This document shows positions 1 through 9,267 of a stretch of 64,000 bases of DNA, one piece after another. A program made the position numbers and the translations under genes. Below the pieces are notes generated by a model that worked only from the letters and a program-made list of their open reading frames with translations, was not told the DNA's origin and made no database searches. Location: assembly GCF_015319355.1 (NCBI RefSeq), contig NZ_JADILU010000007.1, forward strand, positions 124,001 through 188,000. The letters run 5' to 3'. This DNA comes from Psychroserpens luteus. GTDB lineage: Bacteria > Bacteroidota > Bacteroidia > Flavobacteriales > Flavobacteriaceae. Each line of letters opens with the position of its first letter. The stretch's first letter is position 1.

Positions 1-1166
1 TTAATTATTTGAGTGATTCGTTAAATGATATAGGAATTAAAAAAATATTGACGATTAGTGCAGCTAATAGAAAAGATAAATTCCCTACCATATTAGAGAA
101 TTTTGATGCAAATCAAGATAAAGCAGATTGGAAAAATGATTACAACCTAATTTTTACAACTGAAGTATTAGCGGAAGGAATAAACCTGCATCGTTCTAAT
201 GTCATTGTTAATTATGACGTTCCTTGGAACTCAACAAGACTTATGCAACGTATTGGACGTATAAACCGTATTGGTACAGAAGCAGATGAAATACACGTTT
301 TCAATTTTTATCCATCAGATAAGTCAGACAATCAAATAAAATTAACCAATACAGCTATTAAAAAACTACAAGCATTTCATAGTGCTTTTGGTGAGGATAG
401 TCAAATATATTCACAATTAGAGGAAGTTGGTGAAGCTGGTTTATATGGTTCTAAACTTAAAGAGGAATTAAATGAAACATTATTGTTTTTACAAGAATTA
501 AGAAGTTTCAAAAAGAAGCATCTTAATACTTTTAATAAAATCAAAAGCATTCCTAAAAAATCTCGTATTGCTCGTAAATCGAATAATGTAGATTCTTTTA
601 TAAATGTAGATAATGCTTCAATTACATATATAAAAAGTGAAGGACATCCTGGGGTGTTTTATAAAACTGATGAAAATAATGTTGTACACGAGTTAACCTT
701 TGTAAACGCTGCAACTATTTTTAAAGCAAATACTAAAGAAAAGGCAATTAAATTACCAGACAATCATCATAAACAAGTAACCAAAGCCTTAACTCACTTT
801 AAAACAGTTGCAAAAAACATTGAAACCAAAAATGTAACAAAAGCGCAATTATCGGCTATTGAAAAGAGTGCAATTAAGGATTTAAGTTATTTCATTGGTA
901 TTGCAGAAAATGAATTTATTAAAAATCAATTGCAAAGAGCTTTAGACGAAATTTATAAGGGTTCACATAGGCAACTACCTAATAAATTGAATAAATTTTT
1001 TAAATCAAACACAGAAAATGATGCCCAAAAAGTAGTTGAAAAAGTGTTTAATGAGGTTTTAAAAAAGATGAACTTTAGTGATACTGCAAGAATAAAACAG
1101 CAAAGAGCATCACTATTTAGCAAACCACAAATTGTAATATCAGAATCCTACATCGAAAATAAATAA
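1..1166 (+). CDS. SF2 helicase, C-terminal part (truncated by window edge)
   Basis: The reading frame is open to the left edge, so this is the 3' end of a larger gene and the TTG at 9 is not its real start. The visible part carries SF2 helicase motifs V and VI: a TTEVLAEGINLH stretch, then NYDVPWNSTRLMQRIGRINR with the arginine fingers. A lysine-rich, helical C-terminal extension of about 280 residues follows. It overlaps the methyltransferase start by one base (TAATG), so the two are translationally coupled. I infer a DNA translocase working with the methyltransferase in a restriction-like defence cassette. The family beyond SF2 cannot be fixed without the N-terminus. Confidence 0.85.
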   Translation, partial: NYLSDSLNDIGIKKILTISAANRKDKFPTILENFDANQDKADWKNDYNLIFTTEVLAEGINLHRSNVIVNYDVPWNSTRLMQRIGRINRIGTEADEIHVFNFYPSDKSDNQIKLTNTAIKKLQAFHSAFGEDSQIYSQLEEVGEAGLYGSKLKEELNETLLFLQELRSFKKKHLNTFNKIKSIPKKSRIARKSNNVDSFINVDNASITYIKSEGHPGVFYKTDENNVVHELTFVNAATIFKANTKEKAIKLPDNHHKQVTKALTHFKTVAKNIETKNVTKAQLSAIEKSAIKDLSYFIGIAENEFIKNQLQRALDEIYKGSHRQLPNKLNKFFKSNTENDAQKVVEKVFNEVLKKMNFSDTARIKQQRASLFSKPQIVISESYIENK

Positions 1167-4100
1167 TGGAAAGTACTTTAATCCAAATATTCAAAGAGAA
1201 TTATAATCGAGATGCATTTGTGCAAAATGTTTTGATCCCAATATTTAAAGAATCTGTAAAAGATTTTGAATTGTATGATGCAGATGGTGAACAAGAACTT
1301 GAATTATCAGAAACGGAAAAACGTACAGCTAAAAGAGTTGTAAAATATGGTGAGTTTAATACACACGATAACCGTAAAATTGAATTATACGAAGTAACCG
1401 TTGAAGATTATAGTAAAGTAAAAATTGCACGTGTAGGTTTAGGTGCTATAGTTAAAAAATTAATTATTGGAAATAACGCAGCATTTGCAACATTTAAGTA
1501 TGAAGATGTAATAAATAAGCATTGGCGTTTCTCTTTTATTGCTTACGATAGTTTTTTTGAAGAAGGTAAAGTACAAACCAAAGAAACTAACCCAAAACGT
1601 TACACCTATGTTTTTGGTGATGAAGATGAAACCTATCGTACAGCAATCGACCGCTTTAAAGAGTTAGATAGTAAGTTTCAAATCAAGGTAAAAGATATTC
1701 AAGATGCATTCGCTGTTGAGGCAATGTCAAAAGAATTTTTCGATGAATATAGAGAAACACATTATGCAAATTTTGTAAAATACTTAACAGGTGAAGAGTT
1801 TCAAAAGAAAGGTGGGAAATATAATTTAGTCAAAGTTCAAAATCCATCCCTTTTTTTAGCATCTGTGTTTAATGGTGATAAAAAGGACGCAAGAGATTTT
1901 TGTAAAAAGTTGTTAGGGCAAATTGTATTCCTATATTTTATTCAGAAAAAAGGCTGGTTAGGAGCTAAAAACATCAGTTATAAAGAAGGAAACGGAGATA
2001 AAAATTTTATACAGAATTTTTTTAAAGAAGCGGGTGAAAATGATTCATTTTATCCTGTTTGGCTATCTAAATTATTCTACGCTACATTAAATCAAAAAAG
2101 AACTAATGACGATTTTACGATGCCTGATGGTAAGGTGGTTAAAATCCCTTATTTAAATGGTGGTTTGTTTGAGAAGGAGTCTGAAAAGTTTGACCATTTG
2201 GTGTTTCCAAGTGAATTGTTTGCAGACTTATTTGAGTTTTTTAATCGCTTTAATTTTACCATTTACGAGAACAGTCCAGAGGAGCATACTATTGCAGTTG
2301 ACCCAGAAATGTTAGGTCACATTTTTGAAAACCTACTTGAAGATAATAAGGATAAAGGTGCTTTTTATACACCAAAGGAAATTGTGCAGTATATGACACA
2401 AGAATCCTTAATAGAGTATTTGGCAACACATTTAGGCGTTAACAACAAAGAAAGTATTAACCAATTTGTAAAACAAAAAAATAAAGAAGCATTAACAGAT
2501 ACGCAACTAAATGAAATAAATAACCTTTTAGATAAAGTAAAAATATGCGACCCAGCAATTGGTTCTGGAGCATTCCCAATGGGTATGCTTCAAGAGATAT
2601 TTGCTATAAAAGAACGTATTGCTTTCGATTTAGGTTTTATAGTTTGGAGTCCAGCTACCGTAAAAGAAAACATTATACAAAACTCTATTTATGGTGTAGA
2701 TATAGAAAAAGGAGCTGTAGATATTGCCCAATTACGTTTTTGGTTGAGTTTAATTGTTGATGAGGAAGAACCTAAACCGTTACCCAATTTAGCCTATAAA
2801 ATTGTAGTAGGTAATTCATTGGTAAGTAAGTTTGGTGATGAAATTATTGAAATTGATTGGGAAGTAGATGAAGGTACTCAAAGTAATTTATTTGGGAACC
2901 CTTACCAAGAAGATATACAAGTCTTACTAAAACAAATCTCTAAAAAACAAAAAGAATATTTCACAGCTAACAACAGTAATAAACCAAGATTAACTAAAGA
3001 AATTCGTTTACTAAAACTTAATATATTAAGTAAGCAATTAGAATTAATGATCAGTACAAATCCTTTTGATATTCAAAAAGGTAAGAAGCTATCAAATGCT
3101 CAAAAACATAGAAATGATGAAATAGATAGCTGGAAACGTACATTAAAGCAAATAAATGTATTAAAAACTAATAATAAGCTTTTTCATCATTTTGATTGGC
3201 GATTAGACTTTCCAGAAATATTAAATCCTATTGTAAATGAAAATACAGGTTTTGATATTGTAATCGCAAATCCACCTTACCTCGGAGAAAAGGGGAATAA
3301 AGAACTATTTCAAGATGTAAAAAAAGGGTTTTTAAAAAAACATTATAAAGCAAAAATGGATTTGTTTTATTTCTTTTTTCATATCAGTTTTGATATGTTA
3401 AAAGAAAAAGGGATTAGCACATTTATTACTACAAATTATTATTTAACAGCAGACGGTGCTGTGAAATTGCGCGAAAGTTTTAAAAAGGAAACTTCCCCTC
3501 TTACTCTTGTTAATTTCAACGAATTTAAGATTTTTGATAGTGCTTACGGTCAACATAATATTGTTACAATTTTACAGAAGTCTAAAGCGAATAATGTTGA
3601 CTGTAAAATAATAAACACCAACAGAAAAGCGCTATATGATAAAGCGATTTTATCTGATATTTTATTAAATATAGATGTTGATACGAAATATTTTTATTCA
3701 AATAATATATTTGAAGGTAATAATAGTTACATAAGAATTAGTTCATCTAAATCAAGTCCTACATCTATTGTATTAAGCAAAATAAAGAGTAATCATAAAC
3801 TACTCAAAGACTTTGTGAAAATTAATTCAGGATGTGATATAACCATAAGTAAGGTTACGAATAAGCATTTAAAAGACTTTAATGGAGGTTTAATCAAAAA
3901 TGAAGGGGTATTTGTTTTGACATTAAATGAATTTAGGTCTTTAAATCTGAATGAATATGAAAAATCCTTAATTAAACCATTTGTTAAAAATAGTGGTATT
4001 AAAAATTATATTTATGAGAAGAGTAATGATGTATTAATTTATACGGATTGGGAAACTAATATTGAATTAATTCCAAACATTGTTAATCATTTAAAAAGAT

Positions 4101-4804
4101 TCAAAGCAATCATTGATGACCAAAAGCATAGGTATAATGAGCCCACTTGGCCTTGGTTTAGTATTCATCGACCAAGAGAAATTGGAATATTTAATTCAGA
4201 GGATAAAATAATTGTGCCTTATCGCTCATTAAGTAACAATTTTGCCTATTCAAAAGAGCCTGTATTTTCTTCAAGAGATGTTTTCTTTTTAACAAACCCT
4301 AATAATATTAATACAAAGTATCTACTGGCTTTATTAAATAGTAAATTAATTTATTTTTGGTTGTATAATAAGGGCAAAAGAAAAGGTGAGACCCTCGAAT
4401 TATATGCAACACCTCTATCGGAAATTCCTATTTCACAAATACAAAACGAAAGTCCATTAATAGTTTTAGTATCCTATTTATTGTTTTTGTTCAATAAAAA
4501 ACACGTAGATATTATAAGTCATACTTCGAATGAAAGAATAGCTTCACATATACAGGAAGTATTAGATATGATGATTTATGAATTATATTTTGAAGATCAT
4601 ATGAAAGAAAAAGGTTTAAATGTTTTACAATTTATAAATCCGCAACCTATTGAAGATGTTAAAGAAGAAATAAAAATAGGTGAGATTATAAAAGACTTTT
4701 ATTTATGGTATCAAAAACCAGAAAATGAGGTGCGTCAAAGAATTTTATTAATTGAAACACGTAGTAAAGATACTTTAGCTGTTATTAGAAAATCTGTTAA
4801 CTAA
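1166..4804 (+). CDS. N6-adenine DNA methyltransferase, Eco57I/type IIG-like, 1212 aa
   Basis: This is a large class of adenine methyltransferase seen in type IIG, type ISP, BREX (PglX) and DISARM systems. The SAM-binding motif I reads CDPAIGSGAF near residue 461 and the catalytic motif IV reads NPPY near residue 702. About 450 residues precede the catalytic core; motifs ELEP-like nuclease residues were not clearly identifiable there. The region after residue 850 is the usual place for target recognition. It joins both neighbours by one-base TAATG overlaps, indicating one operon with the helicase and ATPase. The role is most likely self-DNA marking, with possible restriction activity in the same polypeptide or in partners. 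Which named system it belongs to is not decided by the sequence. Confidence 0.88.
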   Translation: MESTLIQIFKENYNRDAFVQNVLIPIFKESVKDFELYDADGEQELELSETEKRTAKRVVKYGEFNTHDNRKIELYEVTVEDYSKVKIARVGLGAIVKKLIIGNNAAFATFKYEDVINKHWRFSFIAYDSFFEEGKVQTKETNPKRYTYVFGDEDETYRTAIDRFKELDSKFQIKVKDIQDAFAVEAMSKEFFDEYRETHYANFVKYLTGEEFQKKGGKYNLVKVQNPSLFLASVFNGDKKDARDFCKKLLGQIVFLYFIQKKGWLGAKNISYKEGNGDKNFIQNFFKEAGENDSFYPVWLSKLFYATLNQKRTNDDFTMPDGKVVKIPYLNGGLFEKESEKFDHLVFPSELFADLFEFFNRFNFTIYENSPEEHTIAVDPEMLGHIFENLLEDNKDKGAFYTPKEIVQYMTQESLIEYLATHLGVNNKESINQFVKQKNKEALTDTQLNEINNLLDKVKICDPAIGSGAFPMGMLQEIFAIKERIAFDLGFIVWSPATVKENIIQNSIYGVDIEKGAVDIAQLRFWLSLIVDEEEPKPLPNLAYKIVVGNSLVSKFGDEIIEIDWEVDEGTQSNLFGNPYQEDIQVLLKQISKKQKEYFTANNSNKPRLTKEIRLLKLNILSKQLELMISTNPFDIQKGKKLSNAQKHRNDEIDSWKRTLKQINVLKTNNKLFHHFDWRLDFPEILNPIVNENTGFDIVIANPPYLGEKGNKELFQDVKKGFLKKHYKAKMDLFYFFFHISFDMLKEKGISTFITTNYYLTADGAVKLRESFKKETSPLTLVNFNEFKIFDSAYGQHNIVTILQKSKANNVDCKIINTNRKALYDKAILSDILLNIDVDTKYFYSNNIFEGNNSYIRISSSKSSPTSIVLSKIKSNHKLLKDFVKINSGCDITISKVTNKHLKDFNGGLIKNEGVFVLTLNEFRSLNLNEYEKSLIKPFVKNSGIKNYIYEKSNDVLIYTDWETNIELIPNIVNHLKRFKAIIDDQKHRYNEPTWPWFSIHRPREIGIFNSEDKIIVPYRSLSNNFAYSKEPVFSSRDVFFLTNPNNINTKYLLALLNSKLIYFWLYNKGKRKGETLELYATPLSEIPISQIQNESPLIVLVSYLLFLFNKKHVDIISHTSNERIASHIQEVLDMMIYELYFEDHMKEKGLNVLQFINPQPIEDVKEEIKIGEIIKDFYLWYQKPENEVRQRILLIETRSKDTLAVIRKSVN

Positions 4805-6807
4805 TGAGCAGAATTGATACTTTACAAATATATAATTTCAAGTTTTTTAATGAGCAAGAACCGATAAAATTAGATGGTAAACATTTATTGCTATATGGTG
4901 AAAACGGTAGTGGTAAAAGTTCTATTTATTGGGCATTATATACACTTTTTGAGGCTTCACAAAAGCACAAGGAAGATATAGAAAAGTATTTCAAACATCA
5001 TTCTGTTCATCCTCAATCATTAGTAAATATTCATACAGAACCAATATATACTGGTGAGTCTTTATTTTATGATTCTTTTATAAATGTAAAGACAAAACAT
5101 AAGCCACCATTGGAGTATAATGTTTCTTTAATAGATACGACTATTAAAGATGATACTGTAGCGAGAGAGATTAATCAAGCTTCAGACTTTATTAGTTATA
5201 AAGTACTCTATAAATTTCAAGACTTCTGGAATGGAAAGAAAATGGATTTAGCCGATATTTTTATTGGTCATATACTTTCTTATATCAACTTTCCAGCAAA
5301 AGAATTAATCCGTAATGGAAACTCAGTAACTTATACTAATGCTTGGGATATGTATAAGGAAATTAAAAAAGGACCTGGTAAAACAACTAATGACAGCGGT
5401 AAACCAATTCAGGTTTACAAAAACAGCCTTGAAAACACCACTTTTAACAACTTTGTATCTCACTTTAATGATGAAATGAAAGGTTTAATTGACTTTATAA
5501 ATGTTAATGCGCCTGATATACTTAAAAAGTTGGGGTATAATATTATTTTTGAGTTAGATTATAGCGAAGTAATACCGTATAAAGGGTATACAAAATACGA
5601 TCATAAAAAGTTTGAAATACTTTTTAAAATAACAAGTTATTTAGGTACGCCTATAACAATTAATAGACCTCAATCATTTTTAAATGAAGCTAAAATTACA
5701 GCAATTGCAATTGCAATTCGTCTAACAATACTAAAAAAACGAATAAATTCAGAAGCAGGGGATATTCTTAAGTTTATTGTATTTGATGATGTTATGATTA
5801 GTTTAGATATGAATAATCGAGATAGACTACTTGATTTTCTATTAAATCCTAATAATGATTTCACAAAAGACTATCAACTACTTTTTCTTACTCACGATAA
5901 GTCATTTTATGATTTTTTGGCTTATAAGATTGGCAAGTGGGATAATATGAGTAATTGGGTATGTAAAGAGATGTACACTGGTAAAAATGAGCTTACTAAT
6001 AAAGAATATCCAATTATCATCGAGAGTGAATTAGAGTTTATAGATAAAGCTAAAAAATATTACGAAGCAAGAGACTTTACAGCTTCTGCTATTTATATTA
6101 GAAAAGAAATAGAAAAATTAGTAAACAAGAGATTACCTGATGAATTAAAACTTAAAACAGATGGTACATTTTTGTCTTTACAAACCTTATGGAATAATTT
6201 AATTGAAAGATATTCCTCTCTTAAAAAACCAATATCGAAAGATTTAAAAGAATTATTTTCTCAAACGAAATTGATGGTTTTAAATCCTCAAGCCCATTTT
6301 CAATCAATTTCATCACCTTTATATAAATTTGAATTAGACAGGGCTTTTCAGTTAGTTGATAAAATTAAAAGAGAATGCCCTATTCCAGAAAAAACAATAC
6401 TACTTGGTAAAGGAATGAAATTGATATATAAACATCATTCTGAAAATTATTTATTGCATTTAGAATTAGTGTCAGATTTTACACTAAATCTATTTGAAGT
6501 AGGAGATAAACAGGTATTGCTTCCCAAATGTAAAATTCTAAACTGGTCATTTAAAAACATCAATTTTTTAGATGTTAACACATCTAAAATAATGAAGTAT
6601 AATATTAAGAAGCCTATAATACATTCTTTGGGGAAAGTAATAGATACAAATGTGAATCATAGTTTGTTGCCGAATACAGTTGATTTATTTTTAGAAAACA
6701 CTAAAATTGAAAATAGTATATGGGGTTTGAAAGAAATTGTTGATAAAGCAGAAATTTCATTTCGCTACGATTTTATCCATAGAAAAATGATTGCTTTTGT
6801 TTTGTAA
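4804..6807 (+). CDS. SMC/RecF-like AAA ATPase, 667 aa
   Basis: The N-terminus has the RecF/SMC-like layout: a beta-rich start, then Walker A GENGSGKS at residues 32-39. Walker B and D-loop follow at about 321-333 (FIVFDDVMISLD), so the ATPase core is short, without a long coiled coil. A C-terminal half of about 300 residues has a helical segment starting near residue 420 (ARDFTASAIYIRKEIEK). Similar ATPases partner with methyltransferases or nucleases in phage-defence operons. It overlaps the methyltransferase stop by one base. I infer a sensor or effector ATPase; no nuclease motif was recognised in the C-terminal half. Confidence 0.8.
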   Translation: MSRIDTLQIYNFKFFNEQEPIKLDGKHLLLYGENGSGKSSIYWALYTLFEASQKHKEDIEKYFKHHSVHPQSLVNIHTEPIYTGESLFYDSFINVKTKHKPPLEYNVSLIDTTIKDDTVAREINQASDFISYKVLYKFQDFWNGKKMDLADIFIGHILSYINFPAKELIRNGNSVTYTNAWDMYKEIKKGPGKTTNDSGKPIQVYKNSLENTTFNNFVSHFNDEMKGLIDFINVNAPDILKKLGYNIIFELDYSEVIPYKGYTKYDHKKFEILFKITSYLGTPITINRPQSFLNEAKITAIAIAIRLTILKKRINSEAGDILKFIVFDDVMISLDMNNRDRLLDFLLNPNNDFTKDYQLLFLTHDKSFYDFLAYKIGKWDNMSNWVCKEMYTGKNELTNKEYPIIIESELEFIDKAKKYYEARDFTASAIYIRKEIEKLVNKRLPDELKLKTDGTFLSLQTLWNNLIERYSSLKKPISKDLKELFSQTKLMVLNPQAHFQSISSPLYKFELDRAFQLVDKIKRECPIPEKTILLGKGMKLIYKHHSENYLLHLELVSDFTLNLFEVGDKQVLLPKCKILNWSFKNINFLDVNTSKIMKYNIKKPIIHSLGKVIDTNVNHSLLPNTVDLFLENTKIENSIWGLKEIVDKAEISFRYDFIHRKMIAFVL

Positions 6808-6808
6808 T

Positions 6809-7387
6809 ATGAAGTTAGTTACTCTTGTCAATACCAAAAATGATAATCTAAATAACTTTATTAATTCTTGGTCAAAACTATATTCATTCTCAAATGAAGC
6901 TATTTATAGTAAATCAATAGTAAAAGAAACACTTACTAAAACAGATATTCAAAACTTATACAAGTGGAAGAATGGTATGAAATTAAGTGTATTAAAGCAA
7001 AAATCTTTAGACACTAAAATTAAAGTGAAACTCACAATTATTAATACTTTTAAAAAGAGTGATAGTATAGATATAGAAGCCTTTAAAATAGAGTTTAAAA
7101 AGGTGTCAGCAGTTTGGAAGATATTTTTATTGCATATTATAAAACCAAACAAATATCCTATTTACGACCAACACATTCACAGAACATTTTTGTTTATTCA
7201 TAATGAAGATTGTAGTAATATTTCAAATACATCAATTAGTAATAAGGCTAAAGAGCAGTTTTATTTTGAAAGATACTTACCATTTATAGAATCACAAAAC
7301 ATTAAAGATTTAAAGAAATTGGATGAAGCATTTTTTGCTTTTGGTCAGTTTCTAAACACACGTAATTACAGCACACTATTACAATAA
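6809..7387 (+). CDS. Uncharacterised 193-aa protein of the restriction-like cassette (weak resemblance to HhH glycosylases)
   Basis: I place the start at ATG 6809, one base after the ATPase stop; the open frame also reaches a TTG at 6791 inside the ATPase gene. No domain is certain. The segment KPNKYPIYDQHIHRTFLFI recalls the aspartate-containing stretch of some HhH-GPD/OGG-type glycosylase folds, which would fit base excision or modified-base recognition, but this rests on one short motif. It has no signal peptide or membrane segment. It sits between the ATPase and the GIY-YIG nuclease in the same operon, so it is probably a cassette component. Confidence 0.55.
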   Translation: MKLVTLVNTKNDNLNNFINSWSKLYSFSNEAIYSKSIVKETLTKTDIQNLYKWKNGMKLSVLKQKSLDTKIKVKLTIINTFKKSDSIDIEAFKIEFKKVSAVWKIFLLHIIKPNKYPIYDQHIHRTFLFIHNEDCSNISNTSISNKAKEQFYFERYLPFIESQNIKDLKKLDEAFFAFGQFLNTRNYSTLLQ

Positions 7388-7393
7388 TTAATT

Positions 7394-7858
7394 ATGATAG
7401 ATAGATTTACTAATTGGGTGAAATGGGAAGATAGAAACGATTTAGAAGGTTTAAACTATCCTGGTATTTATTGTATTGCAGTTTCAGGTAAATCACTCAC
7501 TAAATTTAGTTTTATTCCAGAATTAGAATATATAGGAATGACTAATTCTAAAGGTGGTTTAAAAAATCGTTTAAATCAATTTGGTGCTACAATAAGAATG
7601 AAAAGTATAAATCACGGTGGTGCTGATAGATTCCTATATCAATATGAAGATTTTGAAGTGATAAAAGATAATATTTATGTTGCAATCTGTTCTTTTAAAT
7701 GCGATACTAAAAACCCAACACCAAAAGATTTAAGAATTATGGGTGAAGTTGCAAAATGTGAATATGATTGTTGGGCAATCTACATAGAGAACAATGGAAG
7801 ATACCCAAAGTTTAATGATATGAGTAATTCACTCAAATACAGTAAAACAAAGAGATAG
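7394..7858 (+). CDS. GIY-YIG nuclease domain protein, 154 aa
   Basis: The three hallmarks of a GIY-YIG nuclease are in order: PGIY at residues 23-26, EYIG at 45-48 and the catalytic-type arginine in KNRL near residue 59. The following region has CDTKNPTPKDLRIMGEVAKCE, where the glutamate of GEV may supply the metal ligand. It lies 6 bases after the previous gene and is the last gene of the plus-strand cassette. It is the best candidate for the cutting subunit of this system. A DNA-repair role is possible, but the operon context favours restriction. Confidence 0.72.
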   Translation: MIDRFTNWVKWEDRNDLEGLNYPGIYCIAVSGKSLTKFSFIPELEYIGMTNSKGGLKNRLNQFGATIRMKSINHGGADRFLYQYEDFEVIKDNIYVAICSFKCDTKNPTPKDLRIMGEVAKCEYDCWAIYIENNGRYPKFNDMSNSLKYSKTKR

Positions 7859-7940
7859 TCAAGTCTACACAAGTTTAGCGTCTTTTATATTGATGTTAAT
7901 AGCATATTGCAATTTGGTTGTCATTAAATCAAAATATTTG

Positions 7941-7989
7941 CTATCGTAGAATATTTCCTTTTCAGAACTGCTACTCTACTCTATTTTTG
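7941..7989 (+). promoter_or_regulatory. Conserved promoter block, copy 1
   Basis: TATTTTTG at 7982-7989 matches the Bacteroidetes -7 box TAnnTTTG exactly, with TTTT 19 bases upstream at the -33 position. The whole block from CTATCGTAGAAT onward is repeated almost unchanged at 10118-10163. It would drive the 37-codon gene with a leader of about 30 bases. Confidence 0.7.
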
Positions 7990-8026
7990 TAGTTCAAATA
8001 TTTATTAATTCTTAAAACATTGTATT

Positions 8027-8140
8027 ATGGCTTTAGACAAAGACTACGATTACACACAAGCAGAATTAGACAATCACTCTAATGTGCTTAACCCTAACAA
8101 TGATGCATATCATGGTTCAAGAAAGGGAAATCAGTATTAA
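8027..8140 (+). CDS. Small acidic 37-aa protein, copy 1
   Basis: This short gene starts MALDKDYDYTQAELDN and ends KGNQY. It is hydrophilic, acidic and asparagine-rich, with an LNPNND motif, and has no signal peptide and no double-glycine leader. It is supported as coding because a second copy at 10201 keeps the frame, the start, the LNPNND motif and most changes are conservative or synonymous, and because both copies follow the same promoter block. Function unknown. A hairpin and then the 229-residue gene follow, in both copies. Confidence 0.7.
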   Translation: MALDKDYDYTQAELDNHSNVLNPNNDAYHGSRKGNQY

Positions 8141-8152
8141 ACATTAATTAAA

Positions 8153-8184
8153 CGCCTCCTTAGTATTAATTTATTAAGGAGGTG
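8153..8184 (+). terminator. Hairpin between small gene and 229-aa gene, copy 1
   Basis: CCTCCTTA at 8155-8162 pairs with TAAGGAGG at 8175-8182, extended by two further pairs. The right arm contains AGGAGG, 12 bases before the ATG at 8195. It may be an attenuator or partial terminator, or it may hide a ribosome binding site. A hairpin of different sequence sits at the same place in copy 2. Confidence 0.55.
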
Positions 8185-8194
8185 TAAATTATTT

Positions 8195-8884
8195 ATGGCA
8201 ACATTAGAAGATATTATTAATCCACATTATAACAAGAAAAGAGGAATGACCGTTGGCTTCCTTATATCTGTAATATTTTGTTCTGAAAGAAAGGACATTG
8301 AAGATCAAGTTATCGTTATAATGTACATAGCTAACGCTATAGAATACGATTTAATAAAACATAATCGTGATAAATTGACAAAAAGATTCTTATTACAAAG
8401 AATTTTTGACCTATCGGCTAATAAAAAATATGTCTCTAAATTAGAACTACGTCAGTTAGTAAATATGGAAGATAAAGGAACTTTTAATAAATACTATAAT
8501 AAGCATCTATTAGAGCTTGGACTAACGACAAATAAAAGATTTACACTTTCTGAACTTTATAAAATTTTAGAGATAAATCAAGGTAGCCATGATTGGAATA
8601 GATTGGCAGTCTATAGTAAAAGGGAATTGGCTAATGAATATAAGAATGGTAATTACGAAGATTTAGAGCTTGAAATGACCAATAAAATATTCGATTTTGA
8701 GACGTATAAGAATCGTGATTACATACTGCCAGCAGATGCTCACTTATTTATCAAAAACAAAGCTTCCAAAAAAGATAATAATATTGATATAGCAGACTAC
8801 GAAAAAGATCAACTAAGCTTCTTTTTTTATTCATTCTTATTATATTCATTCAAAAGTCAATTTAATCCAAGGATCAAAAATTGA
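8195..8884 (+). CDS. Uncharacterised 229-aa protein, copy 1 (intact)
   Basis: No family was recognised. The protein is soluble and mostly helical. Residues 70-95 (YVSKLELRQLVNMEDKGTFNKYY) look like a winged-helix or HTH segment, and the C-terminal part is rich in aromatic residues (QLSFFFYSFLLYSF). It is closely similar along its whole length to the product of 10380-11069, which has the same number of codons. Each copy follows a promoter, a 37-40 codon gene and a hairpin, so the two proteins probably act as one module. A regulatory or immunity-type role is possible but not shown. Confidence 0.7.
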   Translation: MATLEDIINPHYNKKRGMTVGFLISVIFCSERKDIEDQVIVIMYIANAIEYDLIKHNRDKLTKRFLLQRIFDLSANKKYVSKLELRQLVNMEDKGTFNKYYNKHLLELGLTTNKRFTLSELYKILEINQGSHDWNRLAVYSKRELANEYKNGNYEDLELEMTNKIFDFETYKNRDYILPADAHLFIKNKASKKDNNIDIADYEKDQLSFFFYSFLLYSFKSQFNPRIKN

Positions 8885-8898
8885 AATTTGAAATAATC

Positions 8899-8931
8899 GA
8901 ACCATTGATGAACAATTGATGAACCATTGAT
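8899..8931. repeat. 11-bp direct repeats, three units (iteron-like), decayed copy
   Basis: Three consecutive units of GAACnnTTGAT: GAACCATTGAT, GAACAATTGAT and GAACCATTGAT. The same unit is repeated five times at 18078-18132, and both arrays are followed by the same TATGATAACAAATGTA sequence and by the 3' end of a DnaC-like gene, intact there and decayed here. Confidence 0.75.
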
Positions 8932-9145
8932 TATGATAACAAATGTAATCTGAATGAGTCTTTTTGTACTCAAATTTTAAACATTTTAGATTTTTCTAAA
9001 CTAATTTTTACCTTCTCACACTGTTTCCATAAAATTCTATTATGCTAAACATTTCAAAAACTCTATCCAAAACCCTACCTCTATATAATTTGCCTAATTT
9101 ATCCAAGGCTAAATTAAGGTTTGGAGATGAATTAACTCGCTAGGC
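8932..9145 (-). pseudogene. Remnant of a DnaC-like ATPase gene 3' end and its flank
   Basis: This stretch aligns base for base with 18133-18345, which covers the downstream flank and the last ~40 codons of the DnaC-like gene on the minus strand. Shared blocks include TATGATAACAAATGTA, AAACATTTCA and GCCTAATTTAT. The similarity stops near 9145, so only the C-terminal end remains and nothing here is translatable. It marks a past duplication or a second, decayed element of the same kind. Confidence 0.75.
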
Positions 9146-9267
9146 ATATTGGTATTAGCTCTCATGCGATAAGAAGAACAAAAATTTAGTAGCATTACAA
9201 TATATGTTTAGTGATTTAGTTGTAAAACTTAGAACTTTAGAAAAATCAAGTTGATCTTAGCAACACA

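Noticed and set aside
2545-2760. Short plus-strand frame inside the methyltransferase
   Set aside because: It is a cysteine/arginine-rich overlap frame with no start context and lies wholly within a strongly supported gene.
6791-6808. TTG start for the 193-residue gene inside the ATPase gene
   Set aside because: The ATG at 6809, one base after the ATPase stop, gives the same coupled layout as the neighbouring genes.
1-7858. DISARM class 1 or BREX locus
   Set aside because: The helicase-methyltransferase pair fits in part, but no DUF1998, PLD (drmC) or BREX partner genes follow, and the next genes are an ATPase and a GIY-YIG nuclease.
8153-8184. AGGAGG as a normal ribosome binding site
   Set aside because: It lies in a perfect stem and copy 2 has no such sequence at that place, so a simple Shine-Dalgarno reading is not convincing.
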